Assembly: GCF_013391415.1 (NCBI RefSeq) | Contig: NZ_JACAXB010000016.1 | Coordinates: 62,001 to 126,000, forward strand | DNA from: Aquitalea sp. LB_tupeE | GTDB lineage: Bacteria; Pseudomonadota; Gammaproteobacteria; Burkholderiales; Chromobacteriaceae | DNA: 64,000 nt | Reading direction: 5' to 3' | Part shown: positions 46,871 through 55,617 of the stretch, in pieces | Layout of the letters: each line of letters begins with the position of its first letter | Position numbering within the stretch: the stretch's first letter is position 1 | Made by a program: the position numbers and the translations under genes | The notes under the pieces: model-generated | What the model saw: the letters and a program-made list of their open reading frames with translations, nothing else | The model's database searches: none | What the model was told of the DNA's origin: nothing

Positions 46871-47497
46871 TCACGCCTTTGCCGCCTTGGCAAACCCCAC
46901 GGACAAACCTGCTGCAATAAAAGCCAGACCGGCACTGATATTCAGCCCGGCAATCAGGCGCGGCCGGGCGGCTATCCAGCGTGCCAGATGGCTGGCACTG
47001 ATGCCCATCAGGCCAAAACCCAATGTTGTCAGCAAGGCAAACCAGCCGCCCAGCAACAACATCTGCCCGGCCACACTGCCCTGACCGGTGCTGATGAATT
47101 GCGGCACAAAGGCCATGATGAAGATGCCTACCTTGGGGTTGAGGCTGCCGGATAAAAAACTGCTGCGGAACACCTGCCACAGTGGCAAGGGGTCGATACG
47201 GGAAAAGCGTACCAGGGTGCGGTGGCGGATAGCCTGCCAGCCCAGATAGATCAGATAACAGCCGCCAGCCAGTTTGACCAGCAGGAAGGCGGTGGCCGAG
47301 GCCTGCAACAGCGCAGTCAGCCCGAGCGACGCCGCCGTGACATGCACGAAGATGGCACAGCCGGATGCCAGCGCCGACATGGCCGCCGCCCGCTTGCCCT
47401 GCGACAGGCCACGGGCGATAGCCAGCAGATTGTCCGGGCCCGGTGCGGCCACCAAAGCGAGGCAAGTGAGGGTATACAGCAAAAACGTGTGCGTCAT
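46871..47497 (-). CDS. LysE/RhtB family exporter
   Basis: 208 aa, six hydrophobic segments. Motif LALVAAPGPDNLLAIARGLS (PGP box) and 'SLNPKVGIFIMAFVPQFIST' identify the LysE/RhtB family of amino acid exporters. Substrate unknown. The ATG at 47497 follows AAGGTG; a longer frame exists. It is one of three LysE genes in the window. Confidence 0.9.
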   Translation of the reverse strand: MTHTFLLYTLTCLALVAAPGPDNLLAIARGLSQGKRAAAMSALASGCAIFVHVTAASLGLTALLQASATAFLLVKLAGGCYLIYLGWQAIRHRTLVRFSRIDPLPLWQVFRSSFLSGSLNPKVGIFIMAFVPQFISTGQGSVAGQMLLLGGWFALLTTLGFGLMGISASHLARWIAARPRLIAGLNISAGLAFIAAGLSVGFAKAAKA

Positions 47498-47578
47498 GTC
47501 TGGCACCTTGTTGGGCAACAAGCGGTCATTAAAACCAGATAGCCCAGTAAAAACAACTATTTGTGTGCCTGTAGCCGT

Positions 47579-48472
47579 CTAGTGGCCCTGCCGTCCGCCC
47601 AACTGGCTGATCAGCACGCTGGCTACAATCAGCGCCGCACCGCTGATGGCCATCAGCCCCAGCTGCTCGCCTGCCAGTGCGCCAAGCAGGCCCGCCCAAA
47701 CCGGTTCCATTGCATAGATGACAGTGGCCCGCGTGGCGGGGACGGTTTTCTGCGCCCAGTTCATGGCGATCTGGATGACGGCGGTGGCCAGCCCCATGCC
47801 CAGCAGGCTGACCAGCAATACCGGATGCGGCTGTGGCGCGGCTTCGCCACTGACTTGCCAGCCCAGTGCCGCCAGCAAGGACACGGTCAGCAATTGCACC
47901 ACCGCCACCCGGCGCGGGTGGCACTGGCCGGCAAAGCGGCCCACCAGGCTGATTTCCAGCGCAATCATGGCGGCTCCGGCCACGGTCAGCCATTCACCTG
48001 CACCGAAATTGAATTGCATGCCGCGCGGGTCGGACAACAGTACCAGCCCGCCAAAGGCCACGATGATGCCCAGCCAGGCTGCCAGCCGCGGCCGGTGGCG
48101 AAACAGCAGCAGCTGGAACAAGGGCACCAGTGGTACATACAGGCCGGTGAGAAAGGCCGACTTGCTGCTGGGAATCAGCTGCAAACCCAGCGTCTGCAGA
48201 CTGTAGCTGCCAAACAGCACGCTGCCTACCAGTGCGCCGGTCAGCAGCTCGCGCCGTGTCAGGCCGTGCAGCTCGCGCCAGCTCAGCAGCAGGGCAATCA
48301 GCCCGGCGATGCCAAAACGCAGGCTGACAAAGCTGAAAGGGCCTGCCCATTGCAGCGCATGCTGCACCACCAGAAAGGTGAAGCCCCAGATCATGGTGAC
48401 GCCGATCAGTACCAGATCGGGCAGGCGGGATGGGCTGGGTGGCAGGCCGGCAGTGGCGGTCAGCGAAGTCAT
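47579..48472 (-). CDS. EamA family DMT transporter
   Basis: 297 aa with ten hydrophobic helices; VTMIWGFTFLVVQHAL and 'YAMEPVWAGLLGALAGEQLG' are EamA hallmarks. The ATG at 48472 is chosen over an upstream start at 48568 that would overlap the divergent regulator. It is divergent from the XRE-cupin regulator, a common arrangement in which the regulator controls the exporter. Confidence 0.88.
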   Translation of the reverse strand: MTSLTATAGLPPSPSRLPDLVLIGVTMIWGFTFLVVQHALQWAGPFSFVSLRFGIAGLIALLLSWRELHGLTRRELLTGALVGSVLFGSYSLQTLGLQLIPSSKSAFLTGLYVPLVPLFQLLLFRHRPRLAAWLGIIVAFGGLVLLSDPRGMQFNFGAGEWLTVAGAAMIALEISLVGRFAGQCHPRRVAVVQLLTVSLLAALGWQVSGEAAPQPHPVLLVSLLGMGLATAVIQIAMNWAQKTVPATRATVIYAMEPVWAGLLGALAGEQLGLMAISGAALIVASVLISQLGGRQGH

Positions 48473-48485
48473 GGACGTGCTCTCA

Positions 48486-48547
48486 TTGCGGGTGGGTGTG
48501 CTGTGAAATATAATGCACAAATTACCTATTGGGCAATATATTGCACA
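48486..48547 (+). promoter_or_regulatory. Promoter and direct-repeat operator in the XRE/EamA divergent region
   Basis: TTGCGG (48486-48491), 17-bp spacer, TATAAT (48509-48514) for the regulator. Two near-identical 13-mers, AATATAATGCACA (48507-48519) and AATATATTGCACA (48535-48547), stand exactly 28 bp apart in direct orientation and are good candidates for autoregulation and control of the exporter. Confidence 0.55.
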
Positions 48548-48552
48548 TCGCC

Positions 48553-49152
48553 ATGAGCAAGGACGCAAACGGTTCGCTGGAAGTCATGCAAAACGTGGCA
48601 GACAACCTGCGACGGGCACGGCTGGAACAGGGTTATAGCCAGGAGCTGCTGGCCAGCCGGGCAGGCATCAGCCGCCGCATGCTGGTGAATATCGAGGCTG
48701 GGGAAAGCAATGCCAGCATTGCCACCGTGGACAAGCTGGCCTCGGCACTGGGTCTGAGTTTTGTTGAGGTGGTGCGCCCGCCGTCGCTGGCTGACAAGGC
48801 CCAGGCTTTGCCGCTGCGCATCTGGCAGGGTGAGCAGGCCGACAGCCATGCCAGTTTGCTGGAGTCGGTGCTCAAACCCGGCGTGACACTGGAGCTGTGG
48901 CGCTGGCAGCTGGCAGCCGGTGACAGCTATCACGCCGAAGCCGATGCACCTGGCTGCCACGAAGTGCTGTATGTGCTGCAAGGCAGCCTGCAAGTACAAC
49001 TGGTGCAGCAAAGCCACACGCTGCAAGCCGGTCAGTCACTGACCTTTGCCTCAGACCAGGTGTACAGCTATCACAACCGTGGTGCTGTGGCCTGTGCCTT
49101 TACCAAGAACATCCTGATCTACCCGCATGTCGGGCAGAACCCGGAGCAATAA
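48553..49152 (+). CDS. XRE-family transcriptional regulator with C-terminal cupin
   Basis: 199 aa. A helix-turn-helix of the XRE type (about residues 17-72, LRRARLEQGYSQELLASRAG) is followed by a cupin_2 domain (about 100-195, CHEVLYVLQGSLQVQLVQQS). Such regulators bind a small ligand in the cupin. It is divergent from an EamA exporter gene with repeats between them, implying it controls that gene and itself. The ATG at 48553 has a poor ribosome binding site. Confidence 0.87.
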   Translation: MSKDANGSLEVMQNVADNLRRARLEQGYSQELLASRAGISRRMLVNIEAGESNASIATVDKLASALGLSFVEVVRPPSLADKAQALPLRIWQGEQADSHASLLESVLKPGVTLELWRWQLAAGDSYHAEADAPGCHEVLYVLQGSLQVQLVQQSHTLQAGQSLTFASDQVYSYHNRGAVACAFTKNILIYPHVGQNPEQ

Positions 49153-49154
49153 AA

Positions 49155-49178
49155 AAACGGCCCCGCAGGGCCGTTTCT
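49155..49178. terminator. Terminator between the XRE-cupin and DUF2059 genes
   Basis: AACGGCCC, CGCA loop, GGGCCGTT with an A7 run to the left and TTTCTTC to the right; stronger for the - strand. Confidence 0.8.
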
Positions 49179-49207
49179 TCATGGTGCTGTCAGGTGGCTG
49201 ACGCGTC

Positions 49208-49747
49208 TTACTTGCTGATGGACTTGCCGTAGGCTTCGGCGGCAGTACGCATTTTCGGCAGCAGGGTCTTTTCGGCGGCAGCCAACATGTTCTTCATGAT
49301 GCCGTCGATCACCACCGGCTGCTGTTTCATCAGCTTCTGGCCGGCCGGGGTCTTGTAGAAGGCCACAATCTGCTGCATTTCCGCGGCAGAGAACTGGGCG
49401 CTGTAATTCTTTACCACTTCCTGTTCGAACTGCTTTTTCACCGCGGCAGAGTTGAAATAGTCAGCAGCGGTCTTGTGTACGCCATCAGCATAGGTCTTGA
49501 AGCCGTCCTGGGCTTTCTTTTGCTGTTCCGGGCTGAGGGTGACCTTGTTCTTTACCAGATATTCCTGCAACAAGGGGCCTGCGGATGACGTGGTGCGGTT
49601 GGCCAGATCATTCGGCATATTGTTCAGGCCGATCACCTGGGCCAGTTCCTTGGCGGCGGCATCCTGTGCGGCATCGGCATGAGCCAGCATCGGCAGGGTC
49701 AGTGCAAGGGCGGCAATGGCGGTCTTGATCGGGCTAGCAGCAAACAT
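49208..49747 (-). CDS. DUF2059 family exported protein
   Basis: 179 aa with a signal peptide (cleavage near residue 24, ...LAHA). The C-terminal 'AAEMQQIVAFYKTPAGQKLM' is the diagnostic block of DUF2059, an uncharacterised helical periplasmic family. No catalytic residues are known. AGGAT precedes the ATG at 49747. Confidence 0.86.
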   Translation of the reverse strand: MFAASPIKTAIAALALTLPMLAHADAAQDAAAKELAQVIGLNNMPNDLANRTTSSAGPLLQEYLVKNKVTLSPEQQKKAQDGFKTYADGVHKTAADYFNSAAVKKQFEQEVVKNYSAQFSAAEMQQIVAFYKTPAGQKLMKQQPVVIDGIMKNMLAAAEKTLLPKMRTAAEAYGKSISK

Positions 49748-49864
49748 GGGACATCCTTTTTAGCAATGGCATCTGGGACACAAGGCTGGCAGTGTGACAC
49801 CGCCAGAGAGTGAGGTCAAAGCTGCTTGGAGGATGTTTGGTCAAAGACAGTTCCCTGTCCGGCT

Positions 49865-50437
49865 TCAGGCCGCCAGGCTGCCCTGGGCGCGAGCGCGCTC
49901 CAGCAAGGGCGGCAGCAGGGCCAGTCCTTCTTCCCATTGGTGATGGCCGGAGGCCACATTGATATGCCCGGCTTGCCGCAGCCAGGTGAGCGGGCTTTGC
50001 CAGTAACCCGCCATGCGGGCGGCGCGGGCGGTTTTGCAGAAAGGGTCGTTGTCACTGGCCACCACGCGGCTGACAAAAGGCAGCGGCTGGCGCGGCAGCG
50101 GGGCAAACGGCATCAGTTCGCGCGGCACAAAGGGTCTTTCCACATCGGCCGGGGCCACCAGCAATGCACCGGCAATGCGCCCCGGTTGCAAGCGGGCATA
50201 GTGCGCCACCGTAATGCAACCCAGGCTGTGGGCAATCACGATGGTCGGACGGCGTGCCTGCGACAGTGCGTGATCCAGCCCGGCCAGCCAGCTGTCCAGA
50301 TCGGGCTGTTCCCAGTTGTCGTTTTGCACGCGGATGGCGTTGAGGGCTTGCTCCCAGTGGCTTTGCCAGTGATTGGCAGCACTGCCTTTCCAGCCTGGCT
50401 GGATGATGAAATCGAAATCGTCGGCAATGTGCGTCAT
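49865..50437 (-). CDS. RBBP9/YdeN family serine hydrolase
   Basis: 190 aa, alpha/beta-hydrolase of the small RBBP9/YdeN family. 'PTIVIAHSLGCITVAHYA' contains the nucleophile Ser (about residue 71), and RQAGHINVASGHHQWEEGLA the late His. The substrate is unknown. It is monocistronic; an AT-rich divergent region leads to sbp. Confidence 0.88.
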   Translation of the reverse strand: MTHIADDFDFIIQPGWKGSAANHWQSHWEQALNAIRVQNDNWEQPDLDSWLAGLDHALSQARRPTIVIAHSLGCITVAHYARLQPGRIAGALLVAPADVERPFVPRELMPFAPLPRQPLPFVSRVVASDNDPFCKTARAARMAGYWQSPLTWLRQAGHINVASGHHQWEEGLALLPPLLERARAQGSLAA

Positions 50438-50532
50438 GGTGGTTTTCCCGGAACAGATGGCTGCACTATAAGCCAGAATTTTTAGTCCAAAAAGTAATCA
50501 ATAATTGTTTTTATATTCCTGAATAGAATTTT

Positions 50533-50558
50533 GCGGGAGATGTCAAGGCGGGAGATGT
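50533..50558. repeat. Tandem 11-bp direct repeat upstream of sbp
   Basis: GCGGGAGATGT at 50533-50543 and 50548-50558, centre distance 15 bp, 110-125 bp before the sbp start in an otherwise AT-rich promoter region. Confidence 0.7.
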
Positions 50559-50667
50559 TAGATTTATTTAGAATATCAGAATGAAAAACAATCATTTATG
50601 GTGCTAACAAAATCCTGTTTACAGTGTGCTCCATCAACCGACGCCTATCGCCTCAGGAGCCGCAAAC

Positions 50668-51669
50668 ATGACGACTATCCGCACCAATCTGAAAGCGCTG
50701 GCAGCCGTGCTGCTGCTGGCCGTGACCCCGCTGAAGGCAGCCGAACTGCTGAACGTGTCCTACGACCCCACCCGCGAACTGTACCAGGATGTGAACAAGG
50801 CCTTTGCCGAGCAATGGAAGAAAAAAACCGGCGAAGAACTGACCATCAAGCAATCGCATGGCGGTTCGGGCAAGCAGTCGCTGTCCATCCAGCATGGTCT
50901 GGCTGCCGACGTGGCCACGCTGGCCCTGGCTTACGATATTGACGTGCTGGCCGATGAAGGCCTGCTGCCGAAAAACTGGCAAACCCGTCTGCCGGACAAC
51001 AGCTCGCCCTACACTTCCACCATCGTGTTCCTGGTGAAGAAGGGCAACCCGAAGCACATCAAGGACTGGAATGACCTGGTACGCAACGACGTGCAGGTGA
51101 TCACTCCGAACCCGAAAACTTCCGGTGGCGCACGCTGGAATTATCTGGCTGCCTGGGGTTATGCACTGAAGAAAAACGGCGGCAACGAAGCCAAGGCCCG
51201 TGCCTATGTGGCCGACCTGTACAAGCATGTACCGGTACTGGACTCCGGCGCACGTGGTGCCACGCTTACCTTCACCCAGCGCGGTCTGGGCGATGTATTG
51301 CTGGCCTGGGAAAACGAAGCCGTGCTGGCGGTGAAGGAAATGGGCCCGGACAAGTTTGACATCGTCACCCCGTCCATCTCCATTCTGGCCGAGCCGCCGG
51401 TGGCCGTGGTGGACAAGGTGGTGGACAAGAAAGGCACGCGCAAGCAGGCCGAGGCCTATCTGAAATTCCTGTACACCCCGGAAGGCCAGACCATTGCCGC
51501 AGAAAACTACTACCGCCCGCGTGACCCCAAGATTGCTGCCAAATACGCCAGCCAGTTCCCCAAGGTGAAGCTGTTCACCCTCAAGGATGTGTTTGGCGAC
51601 TGGCGCAGTGCCCAGAAAAAACACTTTGCCGATGGCGGTGTGTTTGACCAGATCTACAGCAAGAACTGA
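50668..51669 (+). CDS. sbp: Sulfate/thiosulfate ABC transporter substrate-binding protein
   Basis: 333 aa, signal peptide about residues 1-24. Mature sequence begins [20 protein letters not shown], with '[20 protein letters not shown]' and '[20 protein letters not shown]' matching E. coli Sbp closely. It binds sulfate in the periplasm for CysTWA uptake. The permease and ATPase genes are not adjacent, and a terminator (51705-51730) follows, so this is a stand-alone binding protein. AGGAG precedes the ATG at 50668. CysB control is expected from the family. Confidence 0.94.
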   Translation: MTTIRTNLKALAAVLLLAVTPLKAAELLNVSYDPTRELYQDVNKAFAEQWKKKTGEELTIKQSHGGSGKQSLSIQHGLAADVATLALAYDIDVLADEGLLPKNWQTRLPDNSSPYTSTIVFLVKKGNPKHIKDWNDLVRNDVQVITPNPKTSGGARWNYLAAWGYALKKNGGNEAKARAYVADLYKHVPVLDSGARGATLTFTQRGLGDVLLAWENEAVLAVKEMGPDKFDIVTPSISILAEPPVAVVDKVVDKKGTRKQAEAYLKFLYTPEGQTIAAENYYRPRDPKIAAKYASQFPKVKLFTLKDVFGDWRSAQKKHFADGGVFDQIYSKN

Positions 51670-51704
51670 TTTTCTCCAGCAAGGATGAACCACGACAGGC
51701 CACA

Positions 51705-51730
51705 CCATGCGGCCTGTTTTGCATTCCATT
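51705..51730 (+). terminator. Terminator of sbp
   Basis: ACAGGCC, 9-nt loop, GGCCTGT, TTTT. Confidence 0.78.
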
Positions 51731-51811
51731 TCCATTCTGTCTGCATCTGCCGCTTGTCACATGGCTGCGGTAGACTGAGCCACGCTCAATTCCTCTGTTT
51801 CTCCCACCCTC

Positions 51812-52585
51812 ATGCAAGTATTTCACACACCCCATGGCGCTTTGCGTTATCACGACCTGCCTGGCGACGGCGTGCCCTTACTGTTTGTGCATGGGCTGGG
51901 TTGTGCCGCTTCCAGCGACTTTCCCCGCGTGGGGGCGGATCCGGCGCTGGCCGGACGCCGGCGTCTGCTGCTGGATTTGCTGGGTGCCGGTTTTTCCGAC
52001 CGGCCGGATGACTTTGCCTACACCATTGCCGCGCATGCGCAAACGGTGGCCGGGCTGATCGATCATCTTGCTCTGCCGCAGCTGGACATCGTCGGCCACA
52101 GCATGGGTGGGGCGGTAGCCATTACCGCCAGCAGCCTGTGCCCGGACAAGGTGGCACGGCTGGTGTTACTGGAGCCGAATCTGGATGCCGAAGGCGGGGT
52201 GTTCAGCCGCGCCCTGGCCGCCATGAGCGAGCAGGAATTCGTCAGCCGTGGCCAACGCCGCATGGCCCGGCTGGCCAGCCGCGAAGGCAGCCCGCTGTGG
52301 GCCGGGTCGCTCTCTGCCAGCCATGCGCCTGCCGTGCACCGTGCGGCGGTATCGCTGGTCGCGGGTGCGGAACCCAGTTGGCGCAGCCAGTTATTGGCGC
52401 TGTCCATGCCGCGCAGCGTGGTGGTGGGGGAGCGTTCCTTGCCGCAACCCGCACTGACCCGCCTGACACAAGACGGCGTGAACGTGCATGTGCTGGCTGA
52501 CGCTGGCCATGCCATGAGTGAAGACAACCCTGCCGGCCTGGCTGCCTTGCTGGCGGAAATACTGGAGCAAGACCATGTGGCGTGA
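51812..52585 (+). CDS. Alpha/beta hydrolase
   Basis: 257 aa. The oxyanion region 'PLLFVHGLGCAASSDFPRVG', nucleophile elbow IVGHSMGGAVAITASS (Ser about residue 95) and the late His 'HVLADAGHAMSEDNPAGLAA' are present. Substrate unknown. It overlaps the following secreted hydrolase gene by 11 bp, suggesting cotranscription. Confidence 0.87.
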   Translation: MQVFHTPHGALRYHDLPGDGVPLLFVHGLGCAASSDFPRVGADPALAGRRRLLLDLLGAGFSDRPDDFAYTIAAHAQTVAGLIDHLALPQLDIVGHSMGGAVAITASSLCPDKVARLVLLEPNLDAEGGVFSRALAAMSEQEFVSRGQRRMARLASREGSPLWAGSLSASHAPAVHRAAVSLVAGAEPSWRSQLLALSMPRSVVVGERSLPQPALTRLTQDGVNVHVLADAGHAMSEDNPAGLAALLAEILEQDHVA

Positions 52586-53501
52586 ATGTCGTTGTTACTG
52601 CCGGGCCATGTTGCTGGCCCTCAGTCTGGTGTTGCCGGTGCGGGCCGCCAGTTTGCCTGCCCCGCAGGAGGTCACCATTCCACTACCCGGCGCAGGCCTG
52701 TTTGGCCGCACGCTGGACATGCCGGCCTTGCTGTACCGCCCGGCAGGGGATGGCCCGTTTCCGGTGCTGTTGTTTTCCCATGGCCGGGCTGGCAGTACCC
52801 AGGAGCGGCACCAGCTGAGATATCCGCTGGGTCGTAGTCAGATTGCCTACTGGCTGGCCAAGGGGTTCATCATCGTGGCACCCATCCGGCCCGGCTATGG
52901 CAATACCGGCGGTGGCGACCCGGAATATCACAGCGCCCACATGCTGGCACCGGGCCAGTGCAGCAGTCATCCGGATTATCGCCATACCGCCGAGGCAGGT
53001 AGCGCGGCGCTGCAAGCGGCTATCCGCTGGATTGGCCAGCAGCCCTGGGGCGCGGGCCAGCCGATTGTGCTGGAAGGCCAGTCGGTAGGAGGTTTGCTGA
53101 CGGTCGCGGTGGGTGCCAGCTCGCCGCCCGGTGTGGTGGCCTATATCAATTTTGCCGGTGGTGCCGGTGGCAATCCGGAAAAGTCGCCCGGGCAAAGCTG
53201 CGAGCCTCAGGCATTGACCGCGCTGTATGCCGATTTTGGCCGTCACACCGTATTGCCCAATCTGTGGCTGTATGCCGAAAACGACCAGTACTGGGGGCCG
53301 GATGAACCGGTGGCCTGGCATCAGGCTTTCGCCGCCGGCGGCAGCCCGACCCGCTTTGTCCATGCAGCAGCAGTGGCAGATGGTGATGGCCACGGCCTGA
53401 GCCGCCACCCCGCCGCACTGTGGGCGGCAACGCTGGATGACTTTTTGCAAAGCCTGCCGGTGCTGGCCGGGCGCTTGCATGAGCCTGCCACCTCACCTTG
53501 A
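52575..53501 (+). CDS. Secreted dienelactone-hydrolase-like alpha/beta hydrolase
   Basis: 308 aa with a signal peptide (MLLALSLVLPVRAASLP region, about residues 12-26). The nucleophile motif is PIVLEGQSVGGLLTVAVG (Ser at G-Q-S-V-G, about residue 172), and HAAAVADGDGHGLSRHP supplies the late His. Target polymer or ester unknown. The ATG at 52575 lies inside the end of the upstream hydrolase gene, with GGAG before it. Confidence 0.8.
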   Translation: MWRECRCYCRAMLLALSLVLPVRAASLPAPQEVTIPLPGAGLFGRTLDMPALLYRPAGDGPFPVLLFSHGRAGSTQERHQLRYPLGRSQIAYWLAKGFIIVAPIRPGYGNTGGGDPEYHSAHMLAPGQCSSHPDYRHTAEAGSAALQAAIRWIGQQPWGAGQPIVLEGQSVGGLLTVAVGASSPPGVVAYINFAGGAGGNPEKSPGQSCEPQALTALYADFGRHTVLPNLWLYAENDQYWGPDEPVAWHQAFAAGGSPTRFVHAAAVADGDGHGLSRHPAALWAATLDDFLQSLPVLAGRLHEPATSP

Positions 53502-53535
53502 TGTCTGGTGTCAGTCACGCTTGGCTGTAAACAAT

Positions 53536-53573
53536 AAAAAGCCGCCAGTGAATGAATCGCTGGCGGCTTTTTT
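53536..53573. terminator. Bidirectional terminator between the hydrolase and pyk genes
   Basis: AAAAAGCCGCCAG / CTGGCGGCTTTTTT with an 11-nt loop. It serves both convergent genes. Confidence 0.9.
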
Positions 53574-53605
53574 CATGCTAGGGATTTCATGCTACCGATC
53601 AATGC

Positions 53606-55015
53606 TCAGGGATAGACGATGCGCAGCAGGTTGGTGGCACCAGGTGTGCCAAACGGCACACCGGCAATGATCACCATGGGCTTGCCTTGTTCCGCCAGCC
53701 CCAGCTTGGTGGCGCAGAAGGTGGTTTTTACCACCATGTCCTCCAGGTTTTCTGCATCCGGCCCGTTATAGGCCACCACGCCCCACACCAGGGTCAGGCG
53801 GCGCGCGGTACTCAGCCGGGGTGAGATGCCCATGATGGGGGTGTGTGGCCGTTCGCGCGCCAGGCGCAGGCAGGTGGAGCCGGAGGTGGTGAAGGCGGCG
53901 GAGACGGTGACCGGCAGGATGGCAGCCACCTTGCGCACGCAGGCGGCAATGGCATCGGCCTGTTCCGGGGCATCGGCGGCGCTGTAGTCCAGTGCCATCA
54001 CGCGGCGGTAGTCCGGTGCGCTTTCCACGCGGCGGATCACCCGGTCCATGATTTGCACGGCCTCTACCGGGAAGGAGCCGGCGGCGGTTTCCGCCGACAG
54101 CATCACCGCGTCGGCACCTTCATACACGGCGGTGGCCACGTCGTTGGCTTCGGCACGGGTGGGGGTGGGGGCGGTAATCATGGATTCCAGCATCTGGGTA
54201 GCCACAATGACCGGACGGCCCAGGTGACGGCACTGATGCACGATACGGCGCTGTACCACCGGCACGTCTTCCGGCGGTAATTCCACGCCCAGATCGCCAC
54301 GCGCCACCATCACCGCGTCGGCCAGCTCGGCAATTTCATCCAGCTGGTCCACGGCCGACGGTTTTTCAATCTTCACTACTATGCCCACGCTGCTGCCTAT
54401 CATCTGGCGCAGTTCGCGTACGTCTTCAGCCGTTTGCACAAAGGACAGGGCGATCCAGTCGGCCCCTTCCTGCAGGGCAAATTCGGCGTCCTTGCGGTCT
54501 TTCGGGGTAATGGCCGACAGCGGCAGGATGGTTTGCGGCAAGTTGAAGCCCTTGCGGTCGGACAGCTCACCCCCCACCACCACGGTGGTTTCAATCACCC
54601 GGTCCTGCACACGTTCCACGTGGAACGACAGTTTGCCGTCATTCACCAGGATGTGATGGCCGTGTTCCAGCGCGACAAAGGCTTCCGGGTGGGGCAGGGT
54701 GACCTGGCTGGCATCGCCGTCCACCTGGTCCAGTACAAAGCGGTAGGGCTGGCCCACGCGCACGGTGACCGGGCCTTGCGGGAAGGTGCCGATGCGCAGC
54801 TTGGGGCCTTGCAGGTCTACCAGCACGCCAATGGGGCGGCCCATTTCGGTTTCGGCGGCGCGGATGGCGGCCAGCCGGGCGCGGTGGTCGTCATGGCTGC
54901 CATGGCTCATGTTCAAGCGGAATACGTTCACCCCGGCGCGCGCCAGCGCCAGGATTTGCTGCGGGGTGCTGGATGCCGGGCCCAGCGTGGCGAGAATCTT
55001 GGTATTGCGGAGCAT
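53606..55015 (-). CDS. pyk: Pyruvate kinase
   Basis: 469 aa. MLRNTKILATLGPASSTPQQ, IGVLVDLQGPKLRIGTFP, 'IVVKIEKPSAVDQLDEIAEL' and 'VMVARGDLGVELPPEDVPVV' and 'VIVATQMLESMITAPTPTRA' are the classic Pyk blocks, with the catalytic Lys in KIEKP. It transfers phosphate from PEP to ADP. The ATG at 55015 follows AAGGA; a longer frame is not supported. A symmetric parS variant (54613-54626) lies inside. Confidence 0.96.
   Translation of the reverse strand: MLRNTKILATLGPASSTPQQILALARAGVNVFRLNMSHGSHDDHRARLAAIRAAETEMGRPIGVLVDLQGPKLRIGTFPQGPVTVRVGQPYRFVLDQVDGDASQVTLPHPEAFVALEHGHHILVNDGKLSFHVERVQDRVIETTVVVGGELSDRKGFNLPQTILPLSAITPKDRKDAEFALQEGADWIALSFVQTAEDVRELRQMIGSSVGIVVKIEKPSAVDQLDEIAELADAVMVARGDLGVELPPEDVPVVQRRIVHQCRHLGRPVIVATQMLESMITAPTPTRAEANDVATAVYEGADAVMLSAETAAGSFPVEAVQIMDRVIRRVESAPDYRRVMALDYSAADAPEQADAIAACVRKVAAILPVTVSAAFTTSGSTCLRLARERPHTPIMGISPRLSTARRLTLVWGVVAYNGPDAENLEDMVVKTTFCATKLGLAEQGKPMVIIAGVPFGTPGATNLLRIVYP
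54613..54626. other. parS-variant palindrome GTTCCACGTGGAAC (in pyk)
   Basis: A perfect palindrome differing from the other sites by one symmetric base pair per half (T to C). The same core is known to me as parS in Pseudomonas, so ParB may bind it. Confidence 0.55.
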
Positions 55016-55617
55016 GTACTTGTCCTTGTCGATGCCGGCCTGCGTGGCCGTGCGCGGTGTTGTCCGGGGGCCTGATCTGCTGGCGGGTTGCCAGCAGCCG
55101 GTTTCTTGGTTTTTGCCATGCTGCCACAACTGGCATGTAGTGGCTTTGCTACCTTGCAGGCACTTGGACGGGGTGTTGCCACCTTGTCAGTCGCGAAATA
55201 TTCCGGACGCGTGATATGTGCGTTTTGCTTGCGTTGTCTGGCGTTGGTGTTGTTATTTTGCCTCTCCAGGCGAATGACGATGTTTGCTGCAAAGCAAGAA
55301 ATTGCCAAATCCTTGTAGTAAAAGGCTTACAGACCATTTGCATTTCGGCTATCTTGCGCTGCAAAAATGGGATTGCCGCATGAGGCGCTGGTCGGAATTT
55401 GGCGAGTGGCGAAAGTTTCATGCGTGTTGATTGACAGCTGAAGCGTGTTAACTAGAATGAGCCGAAAATAAAACGAACAATATAAATACAAAAAACAACA
55501 TAACAAAGATTGCCCGCCACCCCGGCAGCACAACGGGCTTGTGGCGTTGCCGTCAAAACCAGTCAGCAAAAACGCTCGGCCAGCAACGGCCTTTGGATTG
55601 CCAAGGAGACACCTCAC
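55016..55617. other. Divergent intergenic region pyk / glpK
   Basis: About 600 bp. It contains a good sigma-70 promoter for glpK (TTGACA at 55431-55436, 16-bp spacer, TAGAAT at 55453-55458) and one GlpR-like half-site ACGAACA (55473-55479) just after it. I found no promoter for pyk and no gene. Confidence 0.6.
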
